DNA from: JAOAFX01 sp049700315
Lineage (GTDB): Bacteria > Hydrothermota > Tepidihabitantia > SM23-42 > JAOAFX01
Assembly: GCA_049700315.1 (NCBI GenBank)
Contig: JBNAVN010000076.1
Span: 1 to 9,421, forward strand
Reading direction: 5' to 3'
DNA length: 9,421 bases
The first letter of the stretch is position 1; every line of letters starts with the position of its first letter. Below are positions 1-6,726 of the stretch, one piece after another. The notes beneath the pieces are model-generated. The model was not told the origin of the DNA. It saw only the letters and a program-made list of their open reading frames with translations, and did no database searches. A program made the position numbers and the translations under genes.

Positions 1-1
1 G

Positions 2-136
2 CATCTTGATAAAAAAGAGACTCAAAGATTTTTTGATTTGTATAAAAATGGTTTTACCCAAGACTGGTATGATGATTGGGTGATTGAAATTGGAGATTGG
101 TATAAATCCCTTTTTGAAGAAGTTCAAGCAAACTAA
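2..136 (+). CDS. C-terminal end of an unrecognised protein (partial)
   Basis: An open frame enters from the left edge and ends at TAA 134-136, giving the last 44 residues of a protein. The tail is acidic and rich in aromatic residues: Trp and Tyr recur in WYDDW and GDWYKSLF, and it ends EEVQAN. It contains no hydrophobic segment long enough to span a membrane and no motif I can tie to a family. The downstream secreted-protein gene lies in the same frame 63 bases further on, but the TAA separates them cleanly and no start codon for it lies in between. Function is unknown. That the frame is a real gene end rests on its codon-like composition and on the spacing to the next gene, so confidence is moderate. 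Confidence 0.6.
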   Translation, partial: HLDKKETQRFFDLYKNGFTQDWYDDWVIEIGDWYKSLFEEVQAN

Positions 137-149
137 ACTGAATTAATAA

Positions 150-184
150 AATTTCACAATAATTTCACAGATAATCAGTATAAT
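150..184 (+). promoter_or_regulatory. Possible promoter region of the secreted-protein gene with a 9-bp direct repeat
   Basis: A perfect -10 hexamer TATAAT lies at 179-184, 15 bases before the ATG at 200. No good -35 hexamer sits 16-18 bases upstream. Instead there are two exact copies of AATTTCACA at 150-158 and 161-169, with starts 11 bases apart, about one helical turn. Such spacing is typical of an activator or repressor binding two adjacent half sites on one DNA face, which could compensate for a missing -35. This is an inference, because the region is AT-rich and TATAAT can occur by chance. Confidence 0.35.
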
Positions 185-190
185 CATAAT

Positions 191-195
191 GGAGG
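191..195 (+). promoter_or_regulatory. Strong Shine-Dalgarno site for the secreted-protein gene
   Basis: GGAGG at 191-195 lies 4 bases before ATG 200. There is no other in-frame start between the upstream stop at 134-136 and this ATG, so the start is well fixed. Confidence 0.8.
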
Positions 196-199
196 ATTT

Positions 200-3118
200 A
201 TGATTATACTAATGATTTTTCTTATTAATAGTTCTGTAATCATCAATGACCATCGTGTTTTGGATAAGAGATGCCACAATATGAACTCAATTGAATTTTG
301 GATGACCAATTATGGAACTGTTGGAAATTTCTGTTACTTTCCAAAAGGTTCTAATCAAAATTATATTTATGGAGCAGGAATTTGGTTCGGAGCAATAGAT
401 TCAATAAATAACGACACAATGGTGACGATTGGTTATGGACCCCATGGTGGAGAAGCAGAATTTGCACCTGGTTTAAATCAACAGAACCCATATTTACCTG
501 AAGCAAAGATTTATATATACCCTAATCCCTGGCCCCCACCAAAAAATATCTTTTCAATAGCACCCCAAAAGCCTTTTTCTCAGCAGGATTCATGGTGCTG
601 TTATAATGATTGTGATATCACCTGTCATGTTCCTAATGATACAAGACCAATTGGAATTGAGGTTTGTCAGACAGTATATAGCTGGAATAGAGGATTATTA
701 AGGGATATGATATTTTTAACCTTTGAAATAAGGAATGTTCTTCATAAACCGATAAAGAACCTTTTTGTAGGATTCTGCTCAGATTGTGATATTGGGAATG
801 AATCAAGCGGAAATGCTAATGATATATGTTATGGAATTAAAGCAAAGCAATATATCATAGATAATGATACATTTCTCGTTGATAACATTGCATTCCAGTG
901 GCAAAATCAAGTAGAACCCGGGTGGAACAGTCTATGCGCTATTGGTTTTGACCTATTACAGGCGCCTTTTGATTTGCAATGGGGACAGGATAAGGATAAT
1001 GATGGTATTTTAGACCAGTATGAAAGGGATAGTGCTTATTATGTAAATAATCTCCCACAATTTAAATGGGATATAGATAAAGATGGATTGCCTGATTGGC
1101 GCGACCCTTCAGAGATTCCACAGATGGAAATGACTTCATATAAGAGATTCACCTTAAACCTTGAGCCCAATAAAGACAATGAACGATATATGACCCTTGC
1201 AGGATATAATTTCAGGACAGGGGAATATTGCCCTTATGATACAGCAATCCCTTTGCCTGACGATCAAAGGTTTTTAGTGTCTTCTGGTCCATTTGAACTC
1301 CTACCTGATTCAAATGTAAAGATTGTAATCGGGATAATGTTTACTTCCTGGCAGACTCAGGACCATTTGATGCCTGATACCGAAATTGTCATGATTGACC
1401 ATTGGCTACAGTTCTTTTTTGATATGAACTGGTTATTGCCTGGTCCACCACCACCGCCAAGATTGACCTGTGTGCCTGGTGATGGTCAGATTACCCTTAT
1501 CTGGGATAATGCTCCAGAGACTGCACCTGACCAATACTATGATGTCGTCTCCAATCCATCTTCACCCAATTATGACCCTTATTACAAAAAATACGATTTT
1601 GAGGGTTATCGTATCTGGAAGAGTCCATCTGGTAAGACCGGAACCTGGAAATTGGTTGCGTCATTTGATCTATCAAATGGTATAACCTTCAAGGATACCA
1701 CTGCCCCTGATTCTATTGCGCTTCAGGCGACGGATGTTGGTCTGGTTCATTCGTTTGTTGATACGGATGTGCGGAATGGTTTTGGTTATTATTATGCGGC
1801 GACTTCTTTTGATTACAACTATGTGAAGGATTTCTTTGATTCTATATTTGTGGAGGATTCGCTCTTTTATGCACCTGATTCCAGGTGGATATATATTTAT
1901 GATACGGTAAAGGTTCAGGGTCCGAGGCCGATTTATTTTGAGAGCGGTTTGACTGGTGTGGTGGCGGTGCCGCGTCGGAATCCTGCGAATTATCACCCAG
2001 GTAGTGTAAGTGGTACGATGGTGAGTGGTAATCCATTATTGGTTTCCAATGTTAAAGCGCGGATTGTTTATCCATTGAATATGAAGGAAGACCCACAGTA
2101 TTTGAAGTTTGGTCCGATTGTACGTGTGGGTAGAGAGCCGATGCATAGTGCTTATTTGCTGGATAAGGATTCGGTTAAAGTGGATAGTTTCAAATTGGTG
2201 ATGCCACTTGATACCTTTGCCCATACTTATTTCTATGAGTTTAAGGAGTTCAATGGTCTGAGTGTGACGCCCTGGTTTATCAAATCCAAGACCAAGGGTA
2301 ATGTAGTGATATTCAGTGAGGTGGTGAAGGAGTCGGGTACATATCCTGATTCATTGATTCGTTTGGATGCGACGGCTGCGGGTCGTGAGATCAACTGGGC
2401 TTATCGTGGTAATGATTTTAAGGTGTTCTGGAACAAGAAGGATCAGGCAGGAGAGGTTAATACAGTAGTGGTGATAGATATGATGACCGGGGATACGATT
2501 CCGTATAAGCCTTATTTAGAGAATTCAGCGACAGATAGTCTGGCTGATGGTTGGTGTTTTCGTTCAATGGGGTTTTCCAGTGATACATTGGTTTATTCCA
2601 ATACTGCTTCGCAGGGAACCAGGGCGTTATATATTTGCAGTGGTAAGTTTGGTATATCCAGGGCATGGATGAGGCCTGGTCATCCGCGTCCCTCAGAGAA
2701 TGATGTTTGGGTTATGAAGGCGTCACCGAAATATCTACCTGCGCCGTTTGGTGCGTTGTTTGTGATCAATTCAAATCCGGCTAAGATGATTGTGGATTCT
2801 ACATTGACATTGAATGTGAAGGTGGTGCCAAACCCTTATTTGATACACAATGAGTGGCAGCAGTCTTCACTGATTAGGAGATTACGGTTCATCAATTTGC
2901 CTTCGGATTGTGTGATTCGGATCTTTACCTTGAATGGAGATTTGGTGAAGACGATAGTGCATAAGGCGACGGTTTGTTCAGTTTTGGGTGATGCTGGTGG
3001 TGATGAGTGGTGGGACTTACTGAAAGAGAATAAGCACTTGGTGACAAGTGGTGTTTATATTTTCCATGTTGATTCCAGGGTTGGTCAACAAACAGGCAAA
3101 TTTGTAATCATACGATAA
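200..3118 (+). CDS. Large secreted multidomain protein with FN3-like module and C-terminal sorting-type domain
   Basis: This 972-residue protein starts with a short hydrophobic segment (residues 1-15) that looks like a weak signal peptide without the usual basic N-region. Residues 28-66 carry a Tyr/Gly-rich stretch (MTNYGTVGN, GAGIWFGAI) of the kind I associate with large surface proteins of the Bacteroidetes-Chlorobi side. Two Asp-rich loops, DKDNDGILD near 264 and DIDKDGLPD near 291, resemble thrombospondin type 3 calcium-binding repeats. A proline run (415-420) leads into a fibronectin-III-like module at about 420-545. The end, from VVPNPY near 875, with RIFTLNGDLVKTI, WWDL and SGVYIFHV, and closing GKFVIIR, matches the layout of type IX/Por sorting or FlgD-like C-terminal domains. 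It is probably exported and attached to or released from the cell surface. No catalytic motif is visible. At least eleven Cys lie within the first 250 residues. Base composition changes strongly near 1650-1740. Family assignment is by pattern only. Confidence 0.88.
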   Translation: MIILMIFLINSSVIINDHRVLDKRCHNMNSIEFWMTNYGTVGNFCYFPKGSNQNYIYGAGIWFGAIDSINNDTMVTIGYGPHGGEAEFAPGLNQQNPYLPEAKIYIYPNPWPPPKNIFSIAPQKPFSQQDSWCCYNDCDITCHVPNDTRPIGIEVCQTVYSWNRGLLRDMIFLTFEIRNVLHKPIKNLFVGFCSDCDIGNESSGNANDICYGIKAKQYIIDNDTFLVDNIAFQWQNQVEPGWNSLCAIGFDLLQAPFDLQWGQDKDNDGILDQYERDSAYYVNNLPQFKWDIDKDGLPDWRDPSEIPQMEMTSYKRFTLNLEPNKDNERYMTLAGYNFRTGEYCPYDTAIPLPDDQRFLVSSGPFELLPDSNVKIVIGIMFTSWQTQDHLMPDTEIVMIDHWLQFFFDMNWLLPGPPPPPRLTCVPGDGQITLIWDNAPETAPDQYYDVVSNPSSPNYDPYYKKYDFEGYRIWKSPSGKTGTWKLVASFDLSNGITFKDTTAPDSIALQATDVGLVHSFVDTDVRNGFGYYYAATSFDYNYVKDFFDSIFVEDSLFYAPDSRWIYIYDTVKVQGPRPIYFESGLTGVVAVPRRNPANYHPGSVSGTMVSGNPLLVSNVKARIVYPLNMKEDPQYLKFGPIVRVGREPMHSAYLLDKDSVKVDSFKLVMPLDTFAHTYFYEFKEFNGLSVTPWFIKSKTKGNVVIFSEVVKESGTYPDSLIRLDATAAGREINWAYRGNDFKVFWNKKDQAGEVNTVVVIDMMTGDTIPYKPYLENSATDSLADGWCFRSMGFSSDTLVYSNTASQGTRALYICSGKFGISRAWMRPGHPRPSENDVWVMKASPKYLPAPFGALFVINSNPAKMIVDSTLTLNVKVVPNPYLIHNEWQQSSLIRRLRFINLPSDCVIRIFTLNGDLVKTIVHKATVCSVLGDAGGDEWWDLLKENKHLVTSGVYIFHVDSRVGQQTGKFVIIR

Positions 3119-3404
3119 TTTTTAATTGCTGCAATTTCCATTAGTGATGAAAATCTTTTACAATCTCAGATATTAGTCCAAAATCCTGAGTTCTGTCCAC
3201 TGCCAACGGTCAAAAATTCATAAATCTTCCACAATGGTAGACACTTCAGTATTTTGCATCCCATCAAGCGCCAGGACAGGCTTGTTTCAGGGAAAATCAG
3301 GATGGGCTGACCACAGGAAAACAAAAAAATTAAATCAGGAAAAATGGTGAGGTTTAAGAATTTGATTTTCTTGACTTTTGTTAATTTGTCTGTTATAATA
3401 CTTA
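3119..3404. other. Intergenic region with a compositionally distinct patch and the smpB promoter
   Basis: This 286-base gap holds no gene I can support. It begins with a weak hairpin, AATTGC-T-GCAATT at 3124-3136, not followed by a T-run, so it is a poor terminator. From about 3165 to 3325 the DNA is visibly richer in G and C than the AT-rich flanks and is open on both strands. Its ends carry a 7-bp inverted repeat, ATCCTGA at 3183-3189 and TCAGGAT at 3297-3303. CAGG(G)AAAA recurs at 3288, 3314 and 3336. The right end holds the smpB promoter. No tmRNA gene is visible although smpB is adjacent. Confidence 0.6.
3371..3399 (+). promoter_or_regulatory. Near-consensus sigma-70-type promoter of the smpB operon
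   Basis: TTGACT at 3371-3376 and TATAAT at 3394-3399 are separated by exactly 17 bases. The smpB ATG begins at 3405, only 5 bases after the -10 hexamer, so the expected transcription start (6-8 bases downstream) falls on or within the start codon. The mRNA would then be leaderless. No Shine-Dalgarno sequence precedes this ATG. The promoter probably drives the five-gene unit down to 7701. Confidence 0.85.
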
Positions 3405-3854
3405 ATGAAGGTTGTTAGCACCAATCGGAAGGCAAGTCATCTTTATGAAATCCTTGATACTTATGAAGCAGGAATTGTACTAAAGGGAAGTGAAGTCAAA
3501 TCATTGCGTCAAGGAGAGGTTTCTTTGAGTGATGCCTATGCTGAAATCAAGAATAACGAGGTATTTTTGTATAACTTGCATATCACCCCGTATCGATTCA
3601 GCACTATATCAACTCCGGATCCAAAAAGAAAAAGAAAATTACTTCTCAAAAAAGAAGAAATTAAGAGACTTTTTGGCACGATAACTCAGAAAGGTAATGT
3701 CTTGATTCCCCGGAAAATATACTTTAACGATAAAGGCTTTGCCAAAATTTCCATCGCGGTCTGTCGGAGAAAGCGCATCTTTGATAAGAAAGAAAAGATT
3801 CTACGCGAAGAGGCAAAGAAGAATTTAAAGAAAATAAAAAGCCTGAGCCGATGA
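3405..3854 (+). CDS. smpB: SsrA-binding protein SmpB
   Basis: SmpB binds tmRNA and takes it to ribosomes stalled on broken messages, so that the nascent chain is tagged and the ribosome freed. The 149 residues match the usual length. The family opening is clear: STNRKA near 5, then YEAGIVLKGSEVKSLR at 20-35, the EVFLYNLHITPY segment near 52-63, and DPKRKRKLLL at 72-81 in place of the usual DPxRxRKLLL. The C-terminal tail that enters the empty decoding site is basic and Lys-rich (121-149). There the usual GKKxHDKR motif reads RKRIFDKK, so the residue equivalent to E. coli His136 is Phe126. This position varies in the family, but Phe is uncommon as far as I recall. The start is fixed by the family N-terminus (MKVVSTNRKA), although no ribosome binding site precedes it. 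Its stop overlaps the next start in ATGA. Confidence 0.95.
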   Translation: MKVVSTNRKASHLYEILDTYEAGIVLKGSEVKSLRQGEVSLSDAYAEIKNNEVFLYNLHITPYRFSTISTPDPKRKRKLLLKKEEIKRLFGTITQKGNVLIPRKIYFNDKGFAKISIAVCRRKRIFDKKEKILREEAKKNLKKIKSLSR

Positions 3855-5197
3855 ATATCATATTATTAGCATTTTTTACTATTACTCAAAAATACGAAGT
3901 CGTTTACGAAAATAATTCTGCTGTTTTTGAAAGTGAATTCATAGAAAATCAAGATTATTTGCCCTTGAGGCGAATTGCTGAATTTTGCGATATTGACTAT
4001 GTTCTGGACAAAATCCATGCACGTTGTATCCTCTCAACACCAGACCACAAGATAACTCTGATTGCCGATATCAATGTAATAAAATGTGATCTTTCATTTT
4101 TCAATCTTCCTTTTGCCCCCCGTTTGATGGACGAAGAAATCTATTTTCCCGCCTGTCTGATAACGCGCGTACTGGGCGCAAATCTTGAACGGCTTTTATT
4201 CTTAAAAAAAATTGAAGAAATCCCGATCATTGAAAAGATTGATCTGGTCACCAGGGGTGACTCAACTGTACTCAGATTTTCCTGGCAAAAACCTGTTGAA
4301 TTTGATGTACAGTTTTCACCCCAGACTACAATCATTGAACTGGATGGGCAATATATAGAAAAAACCAAATTGAAACCAAAAGGAGTGGTCAAATCTATCA
4401 ATCTGCTTCCTTATACTACTTATACCCGTTTGGAACTGAATCTCGCTGATATCAATGCCTACCTGGAAAGGCAGAATGAAATTGTATTTTATAATAAGGT
4501 CATAAAAAATGTTAAGGTGATTGTACTTGACCCGGGGCATGGCGGTGTTGACCCCGGTGCAGTCGGGAAAAATGGACTATACGAGAAAGATGCAAATCTT
4601 GTAATCTCAAAAATTTTGAAAAAATATATTGAGGATTCACTAAAGGTAAATGTCTTGCTGACAAGAGATAAAGACCAGTATCTTTCTCTGAAAGGCAGAA
4701 CCAGTTTTGCCAATCGTAATTCGGCAGACATCTTTGTCAGTATTCACTGCAATGCTGCTCGAAAAAATAGCATGGCGCGTGGTTTTGAAACATATTTCCT
4801 CTCTGAAGCCAGGACCAATGAAGAGCGTACAGTTGCTGCAATGGAGAATGCATCCCTGATGTTTGATGAAGAAGTAAAACCTTCAGGCGATATAAATTTT
4901 ATTCTCTACGACCTTGCCCAGAGTGTATTTCTTGAAGAATCAAACAACCTTGCTGAAGCAATCCAGACAAGTGCCGAAAACCTGCTCAATATTCCAGCCC
5001 GGAGTGTGAATCAGGCAGGTTTTTATGTCCTGCGTGGTGCTTTTATGCCTTCAGTTTTGGTAGAGTGTGCTTTTATCTCCAATCCTGAAGAAGAAAAACT
5101 ATTAAGAAAAAAAGATTTTCAGGAAAAACTTGCCTATGTGGTATTCTGCGGATTAAGAAATTTTATCAAAGATTATGAAAGGAGGTTGAACCATTGA
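3851..5197 (+). CDS. N-acetylmuramoyl-L-alanine amidase (AMIN-like plus Amidase_3)
   Basis: This enzyme cleaves the bond between N-acetylmuramic acid and the stem L-alanine in peptidoglycan, a step in cell separation and wall turnover. The 448 residues begin with a short hydrophobic leader (1-11), consistent with export. Residues about 30-112 resemble the copper-amine-oxidase N-terminal-like fold often fused to wall enzymes (YLPLRRIAEFCDIDY, then YFPACLITRVLGANL). Residues about 125-215 look like an AMIN domain, which localises amidases in the envelope. The zinc-dependent Amidase_3 domain fills 222-440, with expected ligands His230 in DPGHGG, Glu245 in YEKD and His299 in SIHCNA, and catalytic Glu405 in LVECAFISN, so it should be active. 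It starts inside the smpB stop codon (ATGA, 4-base overlap) with no clear Shine-Dalgarno site, suggesting translational coupling. AmiA/B/C-type is the family; I do not assign a specific symbol. Confidence 0.93.
   Translation: MNIILLAFFTITQKYEVVYENNSAVFESEFIENQDYLPLRRIAEFCDIDYVLDKIHARCILSTPDHKITLIADINVIKCDLSFFNLPFAPRLMDEEIYFPACLITRVLGANLERLLFLKKIEEIPIIEKIDLVTRGDSTVLRFSWQKPVEFDVQFSPQTTIIELDGQYIEKTKLKPKGVVKSINLLPYTTYTRLELNLADINAYLERQNEIVFYNKVIKNVKVIVLDPGHGGVDPGAVGKNGLYEKDANLVISKILKKYIEDSLKVNVLLTRDKDQYLSLKGRTSFANRNSADIFVSIHCNAARKNSMARGFETYFLSEARTNEERTVAAMENASLMFDEEVKPSGDINFILYDLAQSVFLEESNNLAEAIQTSAENLLNIPARSVNQAGFYVLRGAFMPSVLVECAFISNPEEEKLLRKKDFQEKLAYVVFCGLRNFIKDYERRLNH
5180..5185 (+). promoter_or_regulatory. 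Shine-Dalgarno site that fixes a TTG start for murI
   Basis: AGGAGG at 5180-5185, inside the end of the amidase gene, lies 8 bases before TTG 5194. It makes the TTG the start of murI, in agreement with the family N-terminus (SPIGVFDSGIGG). No ATG in this frame lies near it. Confidence 0.85.
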
Positions 5198-5994
5198 ATA
5201 ATTCCCCCATTGGTGTATTTGACTCAGGCATTGGCGGACTTACCGTAGTCAAAGAAATTAGAAAGGCATTGCCAAATGAGGATATTGTTTATCTTGGTGA
5301 CACAGCCAGGCTTCCTTATGGAACAAAATCCTTTGACTCCATTGTCCAGTTCTCAAGAGAAAATACAAAGTTTCTGCTGGGCAGGTCAGTCAAATGCATA
5401 TTGATTGCCTGTTATTCTTCCACTTCAGTTGCCCTTGAAATACTTCAAAAAGAATTTTCTGTTCCAATCATCGGTGTAATAAAACCAGGAGTAAGAAAGG
5501 CAATGGAACTCACAAAAAACAATAGAATAGGTGTGATCGGCACAAGTTTGACAATTCATAGTGGCGCCTATGAAAAGGCGTTTCGGGAATTGAATGCAAA
5601 GGTTGAAGTTCTGGGTAGACCCTGTCCACTATTCGTGCCTCTGGTAGAAGAAGGATTTATTAATCACCCGGCAACGGAAATGGTTGCCCGTGAGTATCTA
5701 ACACCTTTGAAAAAAGACGGTATTGATACACTACTCCTTGGCTGCACACATTTTCCACTATTATTGAATGTAATAAGAAGGGTGCTCGGTGATATAAACT
5801 ATGTTGATGCATCCGTGGAATCGGGCAAAGAAATTGCCTGCCTGCTTAAAGACAGAAATATATTAAATCCTTCAGGTAATGGAAATATAACAGTATATCT
5901 TACAGATTTTTCAATAAATTTCAAGGAAATTGCCGAAAGATTTCTTGGTGAGTCATTAAGAAATTATTTTCGTGCTATTCCAGGAACTGCATAA
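5194..5994 (+). CDS. murI: Glutamate racemase MurI, with altered residues beside the first catalytic Cys
   Basis: MurI interconverts L- and D-glutamate, supplying D-Glu for the peptidoglycan stem peptide. The 266 residues are full length. Family landmarks are FDSGIGGLTV (9-18, with Asp10 and Ser11), LGDTARLPYG (34-43), the first catalytic Cys73, the EEGF segment (152-155), and LLGCTHFPLL with the second catalytic Cys184, Thr185 and His186. The residues after Cys73 are unusual: the family motif ACNT(A/S) reads ACYSS here, so the Asn that contacts the substrate is Tyr74 and the Thr is Ser75. Tyr TAT differs from Asn AAT by one base, so a sequencing error is possible. Translation starts at TTG inside the amidase stop (TTGA overlap), behind a strong Shine-Dalgarno site. 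Function as glutamate racemase is likely but activity could be altered; an aspartate/glutamate racemase relative is the alternative. Confidence 0.92.
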   Translation: MNNSPIGVFDSGIGGLTVVKEIRKALPNEDIVYLGDTARLPYGTKSFDSIVQFSRENTKFLLGRSVKCILIACYSSTSVALEILQKEFSVPIIGVIKPGVRKAMELTKNNRIGVIGTSLTIHSGAYEKAFRELNAKVEVLGRPCPLFVPLVEEGFINHPATEMVAREYLTPLKKDGIDTLLLGCTHFPLLLNVIRRVLGDINYVDASVESGKEIACLLKDRNILNPSGNGNITVYLTDFSINFKEIAERFLGESLRNYFRAIPGTA

Positions 5995-6005
5995 AAAGGA
6001 GATTT

Positions 6006-6722
6006 ATGAGGATTGACAAAAGGCAGAATAATGAGTTGAGAAAAATAGAGATCCAACTTGACTATCTTCAATATCCAGCCGGCTCCTGCCTGTTCACACT
6101 TGGCAAGACTGTAGTATTGTGTGCAGTCACGGTGGAGAATCGTGTACCTCAGTTTCTTGTCGGAAGGGGTCAGGGATGGCTAACAGCAGAATATGCCTTA
6201 TTACCCGCTTCCACAAAAGAACGAACCCAGCGCGAGGCAAATACTGGTCGGCTTACTGGACGCACTCAGGAAATCAGACGGTTTATTGGTCGAGCATTAA
6301 GGCCCGTCTTTGATCTCTCAGTTGTGGGCGAACGTACATTTATTATTGACTGTGATGTGCTTCAGGCTGATGGTGGCACAAGAACCGCAGCGGTGAACGG
6401 TGCATTTCTGGCATTGTACAGCGCAGTAAAAAAACTCTGGGCAAATAAGGAGTTTACACAATTTCCTATTCTTGATTTTGTTGGTGCGATAAGCGCAGGC
6501 ATTGTTCGTGGTGAGATACTCATTGACCTGTGTTATGAAGAAGATTCAAATGCAGAAGTGGATATGAATCTGGTGATGACCGGTCGAGAAAAAATCATTG
6601 AATTTGGTGCTACTGCTGAAAAAATGCCAATGACAAAACAAGAACTTCAAAGATTGCTGGATATTGCCCACACAGGCATAAAACAGGTTATTGAAATAGA
6701 GAAGAGAGTTATTGCTGGTTGA
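6006..6722 (+). CDS. rph: Ribonuclease PH
   Basis: RNase PH is a phosphate-dependent 3' exonuclease that trims tRNA precursors and other structured RNAs, forming a hexameric ring. The 238 residues match the family length of about 240. Characteristic segments are GRGQGWLTAEYALLP (53-67), GRTQEIRRFIGRALR (85-99, with Arg86), DCDVLQADGGTRTAA (115-129, with the phosphate-binding Thr125-Arg126), and EDSNAEVDMN (179-188), whose Asp180 and Asp186 align with the metal-binding aspartates of the E. coli enzyme. One oddity is LLPAST where most members have MLPRAT or MLPRST, so a usually conserved Arg is Ala. The start is ATG with AAGGAG at 5996-6001, 4 bases upstream, 11 bases after the murI stop. There is no Rdg/HAM1 pyrophosphatase fusion, although rph and rdgB are often neighbours. 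Confidence 0.95.
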   Translation: MRIDKRQNNELRKIEIQLDYLQYPAGSCLFTLGKTVVLCAVTVENRVPQFLVGRGQGWLTAEYALLPASTKERTQREANTGRLTGRTQEIRRFIGRALRPVFDLSVVGERTFIIDCDVLQADGGTRTAAVNGAFLALYSAVKKLWANKEFTQFPILDFVGAISAGIVRGEILIDLCYEEDSNAEVDMNLVMTGREKIIEFGATAEKMPMTKQELQRLLDIAHTGIKQVIEIEKRVIAG

Positions 6723-6726
6723 ACAA

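Noticed and set aside
1673..2666. Several antisense open frames within the secreted-protein gene
   Set aside because: They follow from the G-rich coding strand of that region, encode low-complexity Ile/Arg/His-rich sequence and have no family signature.
3124..3136. Hairpin AATTGC-T-GCAATT after the secreted-protein gene as an intrinsic terminator
   Set aside because: The stem is short and AT-rich and is followed by TCC instead of a T-run; the T-run lies before it. It is too weak to call.
3234..3350. 38-codon plus-strand open frame in the intergenic patch as a small protein gene
   Set aside because: No Shine-Dalgarno site, no recognisable motif, and the opposite strand is equally open; treated as part of an unexplained patch.
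3119..3404. A tmRNA (ssrA) gene beside smpB
   Set aside because: No tRNA-like acceptor end, CCA terminus or Ala-rich tag frame could be found in the gap.
3344..3418. Small open frame of 24 codons with a hydrophobic stretch, running through the smpB promoter
   Set aside because: It is made of the promoter's own AT-rich DNA, has no clear ribosome binding site and overlaps the smpB start out of frame.
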